Shown here: positions 1 through 6,460 of the stretch, piece after piece | Layout: each line of letters starts with the position of its first letter | Position numbering within the stretch: the stretch's first letter is position 1 | Assembly (NCBI GenBank): GCA_022712835.1 | Contig: JAFLJU010000482.1 | Coordinates: forward strand, 1 to 11,065 | DNA length: 11,065 nt | Source of the DNA: Desulfobacteraceae bacterium | GTDB taxonomy: Bacteria; Desulfobacterota; Desulfobacteria; Desulfobacterales; Desulfobacteraceae | Direction: 5' to 3' | The notes under the pieces: model-generated | Told to the model about the DNA's origin: nothing | The model's input: the letters and a program-made list of their open reading frames with translations, nothing else | The model's database searches: none | Position numbers and translations under genes: made by a program

Positions 1-317
1 CCGAATTCATTCATGACCAGGGGGGCTACCGTTCGAAGGGCCAGCATGTTGAATATGATATGCAGGAGGCTGCCATGGAGCCAGTTGGCCGTGATCAGGG
101 ACCACCAGGCATGGAAATGATCAATGGGAATCGTGCCCGAGGCGCCTAAAAAATTGAGCACATCCATGGAAGGGGTCAGGGCATGAAAGGGGTTGATGCT
201 CATACCTAGGTTTTTACCGCTGTAAATCAAACTGACGACGAACAAAAAGACATTGGTGTAGAGGATGCCTTTTAACAGCAGGGGAGGGGTGAGGACGGTT
301 TTCTTAAGAGGCATCAT
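1..317 (-). CDS. Rhomboid-family intramembrane serine protease, N-terminal part (cut by window edge)
   Basis: The reading frame starts at the ATG at 317 (a second ATG follows directly at 314) and stays open for 105 codons to the window edge. Residues about 10-32 form a hydrophobic first membrane segment. Residues 71-90 read WWSLITANWLHGSLLHIIFN, which contains the rhomboid TM2 pattern HxxxxHxxxN (H81, H86, N90) just after a Trp-rich loop equivalent to the usual W-R motif. The catalytic Ser (GxSG) and His helices would lie beyond position 1, so activity cannot be judged. Rhomboids cleave transmembrane substrates inside the membrane. The stretch before the start, GAAAG, is a weak ribosome site. 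The gene lies 59 bases after an unrecognised gene on the same strand and is probably cotranscribed with it. The family call is good; substrate and pathway are unknown. Confidence 0.85.
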   Translation of the reverse strand, partial: MMPLKKTVLTPPLLLKGILYTNVFLFVVSLIYSGKNLGMSINPFHALTPSMDVLNFLGASGTIPIDHFHAWWSLITANWLHGSLLHIIFNMLALRTVAPLVMNEF

Positions 318-376
318 ATTTTCTTTCAAGTTTGGCTTTCAAGGTTCCTGGGTTTTATTTAAAGAAATTGTTCCGG

Positions 377-919
377 TCAATTGAGTCTGATCTCATCAAT
401 GTGAACCGCATTGATATATTCTTTCACCGCACCCAGGGTCAGGGTGAACATTTTGGTACCGGTCAGAATGGCAATTGGGTTGTCGGGACTGCCGCAGATC
501 CCGGCAAAGACCGGCCCCATGATGAGCGCGGGGTTGGTTGCCTGTTCGGGATTCTCCTGCATTTGTTTTACATAAATGGCCAACCGCTCTTTTATAATAT
601 CAAAATAGTCCACCCGGGTGCCGGTGGTGGTCAGGGTCAACTCGGATATGTTCTGGGAGATCTCCTGGACCATTTCCCAGAAATATTGGGTTAAGGGGGC
701 TTTGTTTTTATCTACAGGCTCCATGTAGAAGGAAATCCCCCAGCCTACGCTCAAAATTTTTAAAATTCCCAGTTCATATTCAAGTGTGGTGATATTCAGA
801 TCATTTCCCGGGGGGAGGATGGCAAGCAGTTCTTTTAAGTCTGTTCTGTCTATGGCAAAACTGGTAAGGTTTTGGGCCAGTTTTTCAATGGTCAGGTTCT
901 CTTTATTTTGGGCTTTCAT
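377..919 (-). CDS. Unrecognised 180-residue soluble protein
   Basis: I do not recognise this family. The frame encodes 180 residues from the ATG at 919; a TTG two codons upstream (925) is also possible, and neither start has a clear Shine-Dalgarno sequence. There is no signal peptide and no convincing membrane segment, so a cytoplasmic location is likely. The N-terminal third is charged and helical. The middle (WGISFYMEP, then QYFWEMVQEISQNISEL) looks amphipathic. The C-terminal part is richer in Gly, Pro and Ala (GPVFAGICGSPDNPIAILTG). No catalytic motif or metal-binding Cys/His cluster is visible. It lies upstream of the rhomboid gene on the same strand and is divergent from the moaD-like gene across a 103-base gap. 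No function is proposed. Coding is supported by its length, ordinary composition and fit between its neighbours. Confidence 0.75.
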   Translation of the reverse strand: MKAQNKENLTIEKLAQNLTSFAIDRTDLKELLAILPPGNDLNITTLEYELGILKILSVGWGISFYMEPVDKNKAPLTQYFWEMVQEISQNISELTLTTTGTRVDYFDIIKERLAIYVKQMQENPEQATNPALIMGPVFAGICGSPDNPIAILTGTKMFTLTLGAVKEYINAVHIDEIRLN

Positions 920-1022
920 AAGCAATCATTTTCTGTTAAATTCGAGGTTACATATGGGAGAGTAATATTTATCCATAATTACACACTTAAATAACAGTCG
1001 AAATGGAAAGTGTAAATACAAA

Positions 1023-1253
1023 ATGATTCAGATTGAACTAAAGCTGTTTGTTACCCTTGCCAAATATCTTCCTTCAAAAAGTGAGGCTTATGACATCCCG
1101 GAGGGAACTACCATAAACCAGCTTATCACGGATCTTGGAATTCCAAATGATATTGTCAAATTGATTTTTATCAATGGGAAAAAACAGAACCCTGACTATC
1201 GGATTCTGCACAAGGATCGGGTGGGATTATTTCCGCCCGTGGGGGGCGGTTAA
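1023..1253 (+). CDS. MoaD/ThiS-family small sulfur-carrier protein
   Basis: This 76-residue protein has the size and pattern of the ubiquitin-like MoaD/ThiS fold: an N-terminal beta strand (IELKLFVTLAKYLP), a central IPEGTTINQLITDLGIP helix region, a FINGKK strand, and the end GLFPPVGGG. A C-terminal Gly-Gly is the site that an E1-like enzyme adenylates and that then carries sulfur as thiocarboxylate. Here there are three terminal glycines, still ending in the required pair. The next gene is such an E1-like enzyme, so the two probably form a carrier/activator pair. The acceptor could be molybdenum or tungsten pterin, a thiamine precursor or another sulfur acceptor; neighbours do not decide this. 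The ribosome site is poor: GGAAAG at 1003-1008 lies 14 bases before the ATG. Confidence 0.85.
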   Translation: MIQIELKLFVTLAKYLPSKSEAYDIPEGTTINQLITDLGIPNDIVKLIFINGKKQNPDYRILHKDRVGLFPPVGGG

Positions 1254-1292
1254 GCACCTTGAAAAAAGGGAAAATTAAATAAAAAGAAAAAT

Positions 1293-1316
1293 TGGAAAAA
1301 GGGAAAAAGGGAAAAA
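1293..1316 (+). repeat. Three 8-bp tandem units (GGGAAAAA) directly before the E1-like gene
   Basis: The units are TGGAAAAA, GGGAAAAA and GGGAAAAA, ending one base before the ATG at 1318. A related A-rich GGGAAAA stretch occurs at 1268-1274. The repeats supply the only purine-rich, Shine-Dalgarno-like sequence for the next gene, so a change in copy number could shift the spacing or strength of its ribosome site. Confidence 0.75.
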
Positions 1317-1317
1317 G

Positions 1318-2016
1318 ATGGTCAAGGAAAATCGGTATGACCGTAACTTTAATACCATAAGCCCCGGGGAACAGGAGATTTTAATCCGTTCCCATGTGGT
1401 GGTCATCGGTCTGGGGGGGCTGGGGGGCGGGGTGTGTGAAATGCTTGCCCGAACAGGGGTTGGCACCCTGACTCTGGTGGACGGAGATAGGTTTGATATC
1501 ACCAATCTGAATCGTCAGATTTTGAGCCGGGAAGGCAATATCGGTGTGCTCAAGGCACAAGCGGCAAGAGAGCGGATTGAAGAGATTAATTCATCCATAC
1601 AGGTGAACGCCTTTAATGAGTTTGTGGATGAGACCAACCTTCATGACATAATCCAGGGGGCGGATCTGGTGGTGGATTGTCTGGATACCATTGACACACG
1701 GTTTCTGGTGCAGGAGATTGCCCAAAAAGCATCTATTCCCCTGGTATCCGGTGCCATTGCCGGGGTATGCGGCCAGGTGACGGTGATTTTCCCGAAGGAC
1801 TTGGGATATGAACTTATTTATGGTAAAAAAACCCAGGCCACTTCCCGGGGAATTGAAACCCAGACCGGAAATATTTCCTATTGCGCCCTTTTTATTGCCT
1901 CACTCCAGGCCTCGGAATGCATAAAGGTGCTGCTTAAGAGGGGAGACATCTTGCGGAATAAGTTACTGATTGCTGACCTTTGGCGCAATTGCTTTGAAGT
2001 GATGGAACTTGTTTGA
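1318..2016 (+). CDS. HesA/MoeB/ThiF-family E1-like adenylyltransferase
   Basis: This 232-residue enzyme should adenylate the C-terminal glycine of a ubiquitin-like sulfur carrier, most likely the MoaD-like protein encoded 64 bases upstream. It opens with the family's RYDRNF start. It then has the nucleotide-binding GLGGLG (residues 31-36), LVDGD (53-57), the NLNRQ segment with the arginine finger (63-67), and DCLDTIDTR (120-128), where the Mg/ATP-binding Asp is expected. The segment GNISYCALFIASLQASECIKVLL (184-206, split here as GNISYCALFIA and SLQASECIKVLL) matches the family's C-terminal helix. The paired CxxC zinc site of E. coli MoeB and ThiF is not seen, and there is no rhodanese domain, so it belongs to the short ThiF-like branch. 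The sir2 gene follows after 15 bases. The family is firm; which cofactor it serves is open. Confidence 0.88.
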   Translation: MVKENRYDRNFNTISPGEQEILIRSHVVVIGLGGLGGGVCEMLARTGVGTLTLVDGDRFDITNLNRQILSREGNIGVLKAQAARERIEEINSSIQVNAFNEFVDETNLHDIIQGADLVVDCLDTIDTRFLVQEIAQKASIPLVSGAIAGVCGQVTVIFPKDLGYELIYGKKTQATSRGIETQTGNISYCALFIASLQASECIKVLLKRGDILRNKLLIADLWRNCFEVMELV

Positions 2017-2031
2017 CAAAAGGGGGGATCG

Positions 2032-2769
2032 ATGTATGCCAAAGCAGCCAAAATTATAAAATCTGCAAAAAGGTGTGTGGCCTTCACCGGTGCCGGGATA
2101 TCTGTTGAAAGTGGTATCCCTGCCTTTAGGGGGGAAAACGGTCTGTGGAATAAATATGATCCCATGACCTTTGATATCCAATACTTTCACCGGAACACAA
2201 AGGCTTCATGGGAGGTGATCCGGGAGATTTTTTATGATCTGTTCGGCCAGGTTCAGCCCAATGTGGCCCACCATGCCCTGGCTGAAATGGAGGCCAGAAA
2301 ATTGGTTGCGGCCGTGATTACCCAGAATGTGGACAACCTCCATAAAGATGCCGGGAGCAAAACGGTCCATGAGTTCCACGGGTCTTTGAAAAATCTTATC
2401 TGCCTTAATTGCCGGACCTCCTACAAGGTTTCTCAAATCGATTTGAATAGGTTGCCGCCGGTGTGTTTACGCTGCGGTGGCATATTAAAACCCGATGTTG
2501 TTTTTTTTGGAGAGGCCATTGCTGAACCTGCCAGTACCCACTCTTTTAATGAGACCACCCGTGCCGATTGTTTCATTCTTATCGGCACCACAGGGACTGT
2601 GGCACCGGCCAACATGATTCCCGGGGCAGCAAAATCAAACGGGGCCCGTATCATAGAAATCAATCCCTTTCCTTCGGAATATACCAGATCCATCACCGAT
2701 ATTTTCCTCCAGGACAGGGCCTGTATGGCCATGGAAAAATTAATGGAAGAGATCAATAAAAAAGGGTAG
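2032..2769 (+). CDS. Sir2-family NAD-dependent protein deacylase
   Basis: This is a complete sirtuin of 245 residues. Sirtuins remove acyl groups from lysine using NAD, giving nicotinamide and O-acyl-ADP-ribose. NAD-binding motifs are GAGIS (20-24), AFRG (31-34) and TQNVDNLH (97-104). The catalytic His is H116 in EFHGS. Four zinc cysteines are in place (C124, C127, C145, C148). The substrate-cleft strand KPDVVFFGE (153-161) and the nucleotide-binding GTTGTVAPA (185-193) complete the fold. The Tyr/Arg pair that marks CobB-type desuccinylases is not apparent in the helix after the NAD loop (FHRNTKASW), which favours ordinary deacetylation, though that is inference. Acyl-CoA synthetases are typical bacterial targets. 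The start is supported by the G-rich run at 2022-2027. The stop codon lies inside the first unit of a 15-bp tandem repeat. Confidence 0.93.
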   Translation: MYAKAAKIIKSAKRCVAFTGAGISVESGIPAFRGENGLWNKYDPMTFDIQYFHRNTKASWEVIREIFYDLFGQVQPNVAHHALAEMEARKLVAAVITQNVDNLHKDAGSKTVHEFHGSLKNLICLNCRTSYKVSQIDLNRLPPVCLRCGGILKPDVVFFGEAIAEPASTHSFNETTRADCFILIGTTGTVAPANMIPGAAKSNGARIIEINPFPSEYTRSITDIFLQDRACMAMEKLMEEINKKG

Positions 2770-2808
2770 ATAAAAAAAGGGTAGATAAAATAAGGGTTGA
2801 TAAAAAAG
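2764..2808 (+). repeat. Three 15-bp tandem units spanning the sir2 stop codon
   Basis: Units at 2764-2778, 2779-2793 and 2794-2808 read GGGTAGATAAAAAAA, GGGTAGATAAAATAA and GGGTTGATAAAAAAG. The first contains the sir2 stop TAG, and the second places another TAG in the same frame. The array ends 30 bases before the HIT gene start. Confidence 0.85.
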
Positions 2809-2838
2809 AAGTGTAATGAAAAAAAAAGGAGAATCTCA

Positions 2839-3174
2839 ATGTCCACTGACTGCCTGTTTTGTAAAATTGTAAATCGGGAAATCCCCAGTGAATTTTTGTA
2901 TGAAGACGATACCTACGTGGTGTTTAAAGATATCAATCCGGCAGCTCCCGTTCATCTGCTGCTGGTGCCCAAAAAGCATATCCGGAGCATCAATGACCTG
3001 ACGGGTGAAGATCGGGATATCATCTCGGGTTTATTCATGGTGGCCAAGGAGGTGGCCTTGGAGCAAGGGGTTAATGAGTCCGGTTATAAGTTGCTGTTTA
3101 ATGTTGAAAAGGGCGGGGGGCAGGAAATATTTCATATTCATCTGCACCTGATCGGCGGATGGGAAAAAAAATAA
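2839..3174 (+). CDS. HIT-family (HinT-like) nucleotide hydrolase
   Basis: This 111-residue protein has the full histidine-triad signature HIHLHLI (H99, H101, H103) after the typical GGGQEIFHI approach. The N-terminal CLFCKI (C5, C8) and the LLVPKKHI strand are also standard for the PKCI/HinT branch. Family members cut the phosphoramidate or acyl bond of AMP derivatives such as adenosine phosphoramidate and aminoacyl-AMP, and act as cytoplasmic dimers. I chose the ATG at 2839 because AAGGAG (2826-2831) lies seven bases upstream and the protein then begins in the family-typical way; an in-frame TTG at 2797 would only add low-complexity repeat sequence. It is the last gene of the moaD-E1-sir2 group. 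Together with an adenylating enzyme and a sirtuin it may recycle adenylates, but this is inference from position. Confidence 0.92.
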   Translation: MSTDCLFCKIVNREIPSEFLYEDDTYVVFKDINPAAPVHLLLVPKKHIRSINDLTGEDRDIISGLFMVAKEVALEQGVNESGYKLLFNVEKGGGQEIFHIHLHLIGGWEKK

Positions 3175-3262
3175 ATTGAGGGTGAGTTGTGTCCTATAGA
3201 CAGGGCTTTTTTTCGCGATATTCCATGGGGATCCACCCATTTAATTATCTCTGGAGGAAAAT

Positions 3263-6094
3263 ATGCTAAAAAATTTCAGCCTAGCAAAAAAAATAACCGG
3301 CGGGTTTGTTGTCGTACTTGTCCTATTGATTGTGCTTGCCTTTGTCGGGCGATTGGGTCTGACGCGGGTGGTGGAAAAAGTGGAATCTTCCAATCAATTT
3401 CAGCTGTTGGTGGACCGTATCCTGGACGCCCGGCAAAATGAAAAGCAATTTATCCTGACCAATGACAGGAAGGCGGTTGATATTGTCCTAGAGGACATTA
3501 AACTTCTGAAAGCCATGGCCAAAAAAATTGTGGATACCACAGGGGATGACGGAATCTCCCACCAGGCGGAACAGATTATGAAAACCGCTGATATCTATGT
3601 TAAAGCCTTTGGCAATTATGTGACCCTGGCCGGTCAGAAGGATACCCTGATGGGGGATATGAATCAAAAGGCCAGCGCAGCTCTGGACATCACCTCACGG
3701 ATCCGGGATGAACAAAAGGCAAGTTATGATACCCTGATGGCCCAAAGTGAGGAAAAAACATACCAGATGCGCCAGCGGGTGGTTTTTGCCGAAAGAATAA
3801 AGGAAAATTTTCTCCAGGCCAAGGGATACCGGATGGTGATATCGGATTCCCGGGAAGCCAATGTCTCCATGGTAACCCAATGGAAGGGCCACCACAAGAA
3901 TATCCAAAGGGATCTTTCGGAAGTGACTCCCTTGATGTTTGAGCCGATCTCAAAGAAACGCCATGGGAAGATCAAAAGTTCCCAGGATGCGGTTATTGAA
4001 AAGGCAGAAATCTTTTTTAAAGATAAAAGCCAAAAAAATAACCAGGCCCTCATTGAGGCCGTAAAGACAATGCGCATGGCCACCATCACCTTTCAGCAGG
4101 AGATGCAGGAGTTGTTGGAGTTTTATATTGAGGATGTTCAAATTTTATCAGGTCAGATGATGGAATTGTCCTCGGGAGCCGATGGAGTGGCCAAGATTCT
4201 TTTAAAAACCAGAATTTTGGAAAAAGAGTTTAACCAGACCGAAGAGGATGCGATCTTTCAACAGATCCTCCAGAATATCGATTCCATTGACAAGGCCATT
4301 GCAACCATCAAGGAAACCATTGATGATGCCGACAAGACAAAACCCCTGGAGGGTATCCAGGAAGCTGTGAATGTGTATATCAGCTCTTTTAAAAGTTATG
4401 CCGAGCTGATGAAACGACAGCAGACCGCCAAAGAGCAAATGGAATCCACAGCCGCCGGGATTGAGGCCATCTGCCTGAAATCCAAGGAGGCCATGCACAC
4501 CCAGATGCAGTCCCAGATTGCAAGTTCAACTACCTTGATCACTCTGGTCAGCATCATTGCCGTGATATTCGGCATTGTCATCGCCTTTTTTCTGATCCGG
4601 GTGATCATAACCCCTATCAAAAAGGTGGTGGCCGCCCTAAAGGATATTTCCCAGGGGGACGGGGATCTGACCCAGCGCATTGACATTAATACCAAAGACG
4701 AAATCGGGGAGCTTGCCCGCTGGTTTAATACCTTTATCTCCCGGTTAAACAACATTATTGTGGATATCGGGTCCAATTCGGAAACCGTTACCGCCTCTTC
4801 AGGGGAATTGTTGATTATTTCCGAACAGATGTCCGAAGACTCCGAAGATCTGGCGTCCAGGTCTAATGCGGTTGCCGCTGCTGCCGAAGAGATGAGTTCC
4901 AGTATGCATTCGGTTGCTGCCGCCAGTGAAGAGGCCTCGGTTAACCTGGGCACGGTTGCCGATGCCGCAGGCCAGATGAAGCTGACCCTGAATGAAGTAG
5001 CCCAAAATTGTGACAAGGCAAGGACTGTTTCCGAGGATGCCACCTTTAAAGTGAAGAGAGCATCCGATCGGGTGAAACATCTGGGGGCCTCGGCCAAAGA
5101 TATCAGCCAGGTCACAGAGGTGATCACCGACATTGCCGAACAGACGAACCTTCTGGCGCTCAATGCCACTATTGAGGCGGCCCGGGCCGGGGAAGCCGGT
5201 AAGGGGTTTGCTGTGGTGGCAAGTGAAATAAAAGGGCTTGCCGCCCAGACAGCAGGCGCCACCCAGGATATTAAGGAAAAGATACAGGGCATCCAGACCT
5301 CCACCGAGGATACGGTAAAAGATGTGAATCAGATTAGCCAAGTGATTTTTGAAGTGACCCAGATTGTGTCTGCCATTGCAGCGGCCGTAGAGGAACAATC
5401 TGCCTCTGCCTCTGAAGTGGCTGAAAATATTGATCAGGCATCCCTGGGCATCGGTGAGGTCAATGAAAATGTGGCCGAAAGCTCCCAGGTTTCCACGGAG
5501 ATTGCCCAGGACATCTCTAAAGTTCATGGGGTATCCCGGGAAATGACGGCCAGAAGCAGCCAGATGAAGAAAAGCGCCCAGGATCTTTCGGAACTTTCAG
5601 GAAAATTGCGGGATATGATCGGGGTTTTTAAAGTTTCCGGGGCAGATGCTGTGGCGCCCACAACACAGGTCAATGCCAAGGATATCGTCGATTTGATGCC
5701 CTGGGGGGAAAAACTTAAAATAGGGATTGACCAGATTGACGAACAGCACAAGGAGTTGGTGAAAATGGTTAATGAATTGCACCGGGCCATGAAAATGAAG
5801 ATGGGGGCCAGGGAGGCCGGTCAGATCCTGACCCGGTTGGCCGATTATACGGTGTACCATTTTAAAAATGAAGAAGATCTGTTTGAACAACACAAATACG
5901 CTGACCGGGAAGCCCATAAAGCATATCATGATAAACTGGTAGCCCAGGTGTTAGAATTCAAAAAAGAATTTGATGGAGGCAGGGCAGCCCTATCCATGGA
6001 TTTGATGCACTTTTTAACCGACTGGCTCAGAAACCATATTCTGAAAACCGACAAGGCCTATGTCCCCTTTTTTAAGGAAAAAGGGATCAATTAG
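3263..6094 (+). CDS. Methyl-accepting chemotaxis protein with long helical sensor and C-terminal hemerythrin domain
   Basis: This 943-residue chemoreceptor has a first membrane helix at about 12-34, a largely helical extracytoplasmic region of about 385 residues (35-420), a second membrane helix at about 421-446, HAMP at about 447-500 and a methyl-accepting signalling domain at about 510-790. The CheA/CheW hairpin tip is clear ([20 protein letters not shown], 626-645). Residues 810-943 are a bacteriohemerythrin domain with all seven iron ligands of the family: H829, H866, E870, H885, H889, H925 and D930. Such domains bind O2 at a di-iron site, as in Desulfovibrio DcrH, so oxygen or redox taxis is likely. 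The sensor region looks like the helical bimodular class, but longer. The start is fixed by TGGAGG at 3252-3257, five bases before ATG. No C-terminal CheR-binding pentapeptide is seen. The 88-base gap upstream suggests a separate transcript. Confidence 0.95.
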   Translation: MLKNFSLAKKITGGFVVVLVLLIVLAFVGRLGLTRVVEKVESSNQFQLLVDRILDARQNEKQFILTNDRKAVDIVLEDIKLLKAMAKKIVDTTGDDGISHQAEQIMKTADIYVKAFGNYVTLAGQKDTLMGDMNQKASAALDITSRIRDEQKASYDTLMAQSEEKTYQMRQRVVFAERIKENFLQAKGYRMVISDSREANVSMVTQWKGHHKNIQRDLSEVTPLMFEPISKKRHGKIKSSQDAVIEKAEIFFKDKSQKNNQALIEAVKTMRMATITFQQEMQELLEFYIEDVQILSGQMMELSSGADGVAKILLKTRILEKEFNQTEEDAIFQQILQNIDSIDKAIATIKETIDDADKTKPLEGIQEAVNVYISSFKSYAELMKRQQTAKEQMESTAAGIEAICLKSKEAMHTQMQSQIASSTTLITLVSIIAVIFGIVIAFFLIRVIITPIKKVVAALKDISQGDGDLTQRIDINTKDEIGELARWFNTFISRLNNIIVDIGSNSETVTASSGELLIISEQMSEDSEDLASRSNAVAAAAEEMSSSMHSVAAASEEASVNLGTVADAAGQMKLTLNEVAQNCDKARTVSEDATFKVKRASDRVKHLGASAKDISQVTEVITDIAEQTNLLALNATIEAARAGEAGKGFAVVASEIKGLAAQTAGATQDIKEKIQGIQTSTEDTVKDVNQISQVIFEVTQIVSAIAAAVEEQSASASEVAENIDQASLGIGEVNENVAESSQVSTEIAQDISKVHGVSREMTARSSQMKKSAQDLSELSGKLRDMIGVFKVSGADAVAPTTQVNAKDIVDLMPWGEKLKIGIDQIDEQHKELVKMVNELHRAMKMKMGAREAGQILTRLADYTVYHFKNEEDLFEQHKYADREAHKAYHDKLVAQVLEFKKEFDGGRAALSMDLMHFLTDWLRNHILKTDKAYVPFFKEKGIN

Positions 6095-6107
6095 ATAAAA
6101 ATATTCC

Positions 6108-6136
6108 TTGACAAGGAGGAGAAGTCCTTCTATTTT
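6108..6136 (+). promoter_or_regulatory. Sigma-70-like promoter for the phenylalanine leader region
   Basis: TTGACA (6108-6113, perfect -35) is followed after 17 bases by TATTTT (6131-6136, 4/6 match to TATAAT), giving a predicted start near 6143 and a leader of about 320 bases before the enzyme gene. A second candidate is TTGATT (6157-6162) with TATAAT (6182-6187) at a long 19-base spacing. Sequence pattern only. Confidence 0.5.
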
Positions 6137-6180
6137 AACGCAATCAAGTTTTAGGATTGATTAAATTTTTGAAAAAATAA

Positions 6181-6210
6181 TTATAATAAAGATATTTATA
6201 ATAAAGATAC
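6181..6210 (+). repeat. Two 15-bp tandem units before the leader peptide
   Basis: TTATAATAAAGATAT (6181-6195) is followed by TTATAATAAAGATAC (6196-6210), identical except for the last base. Each copy contains a perfect TATAAT. The array ends eight bases before the leader-peptide ATG. Confidence 0.85.
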
Positions 6211-6218
6211 ACTCGCAA

Positions 6219-6299
6219 ATGAAAACTGGAACAAACAGACCACAGTTTATATTTATTTTTGGACGCTTCTTCTTTTTTAGGAGCGTTCATCCGGTGTAG
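6219..6299 (+). CDS. Phenylalanine-rich leader peptide (pheL-type, 26 codons)
   Basis: A short frame from ATG 6219 to TAG 6297-6299 encodes 26 residues, seven of them Phe, with the core QFIFIFGRFFFF at residues 9-20 (codons TTT x5, TTC x2; the four-Phe run is at 6267-6278). It is too short to stand out as an ordinary gene. Its position, 162 bases before a gene for phenylalanine synthesis and just before a strong intrinsic terminator, is that of enterobacterial PheL leaders. The expected role is cis-acting: shortage of charged tRNA-Phe stalls the ribosome on the Phe codons and changes RNA folding downstream. The ribosome site is weak (an AAAGATA stretch only), which lowers confidence slightly. 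It resembles PheL in function rather than in sequence. Confidence 0.75.
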   Translation: MKTGTNRPQFIFIFGRFFFFRSVHPV

Positions 6300-6341
6300 C
6301 GATTTATAAATTTTAAATGTTTATAAAAGGCCCCGGGTGGA
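6260..6341 (+). promoter_or_regulatory. Phe attenuator: alternative protector and antiterminator RNA pairings
   Basis: Two mutually exclusive pairings can be drawn. Protector (1:2): 6260-6267 with 6282-6289, eight pairs including one G-U, with the four consecutive Phe codons starting at the end of its 5' arm and filling its loop. Antiterminator (2:3): TTCATCCGG (6286-6294) with CCGGGTGGA (6333-6341), nine pairs including two G-U. The second uses the 3' part of the protector and the whole distal half of the terminator's left arm. A ribosome stalled on Phe codons would block 1:2 and allow 2:3; one that reaches the stop at 6297-6299 would cover strand 2 and leave the terminator free. This is the classical amino-acid attenuator arrangement, deduced by hand pairing. 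Confidence 0.68.
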
Positions 6342-6373
6342 CATGAATCCACCCGGGGCCTTTATATTTTTTT
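6326..6373 (+). terminator. Intrinsic terminator of the Phe attenuator (3:4 hairpin)
   Basis: A perfect 16-bp stem pairs 6326-6341 with 6348-6363 around the six-base loop CATGAA. The core is GGCCCCGGGTGG with its complement, and a T-rich tail runs to 6373. Its left arm is the strand also claimed by the proposed antiterminator. Confidence 0.9.
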
Positions 6374-6374
6374 G

Positions 6375-6408
6375 GCCTGGGGAAAATCTCCCCGGGCTTT
6401 TTGTTTTT
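6375..6408 (+). terminator. Second intrinsic terminator in tandem
   Basis: GCCTGGGGA (6375-6383) pairs with TCCCCGGGC (6389-6397), nine pairs with one G-T, around a five-base loop. It is followed by TTTTTGTTTTT (6398-6408). It lies between the first terminator and the enzyme gene, so a transcript from upstream must pass both. Confidence 0.82.
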
Positions 6409-6460
6409 AGGGGTTTGTCAGATACAGTTATGAAAGATTAATCTAAGGAGAGTTAAGTCA

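Noticed and set aside
323..348. Two 13-bp near-repeats sharing CTTTCAAG between the 180-residue protein gene and the rhomboid gene
   Set aside because: Only about nine of 13 positions match over two copies, which is too weak to count with the clear arrays.
926..1022. Riboswitch (for example a molybdenum-cofactor motif) or promoter in the divergent gap before the moaD-like gene
   Set aside because: The gap is under 105 bases, AT-rich, with no stable multi-stem structure visible. The best promoter-like pair (TTACAT and CATAAT) has a 20-base spacer.
2433..2846. Minus-strand frame opposite sir2 with Phe/Ile/Tyr/Pro pentapeptides near its start
   Set aside because: It is a shadow of sir2 plus the AT-rich 15-bp array, with no start signal or recognisable protein content.
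3181..3216. Possible terminator or promoter in the gap after the HIT gene
   Set aside because: TGTC-CTATA-GACA before a T-run gives only four pairs, and the nearest -35/-10 candidates have a 13-base spacer. Neither is strong enough to list.
3187..3441. Plus-strand frame overlapping the start of the chemoreceptor
   Set aside because: It reads through the chemoreceptor's ribosome site and first membrane helix out of frame, with Cys- and Arg-rich content and no homology that I recognise.
4396..5304. Minus-strand open frame of about 300 codons opposite the chemoreceptor
   Set aside because: It is antisense to the HAMP and signalling domains, is rich in Ser, Ala and Ile as expected from the complement of a helical coiled-coil gene, has no family motif, and the plus-strand gene is unmistakable.
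6106..6136. Terminator for the chemoreceptor gene
   Set aside because: Only weak hairpins can be drawn (CCTT-GAC-AAGG, or AAGGA with TCCTT), and the same bases match a promoter better.
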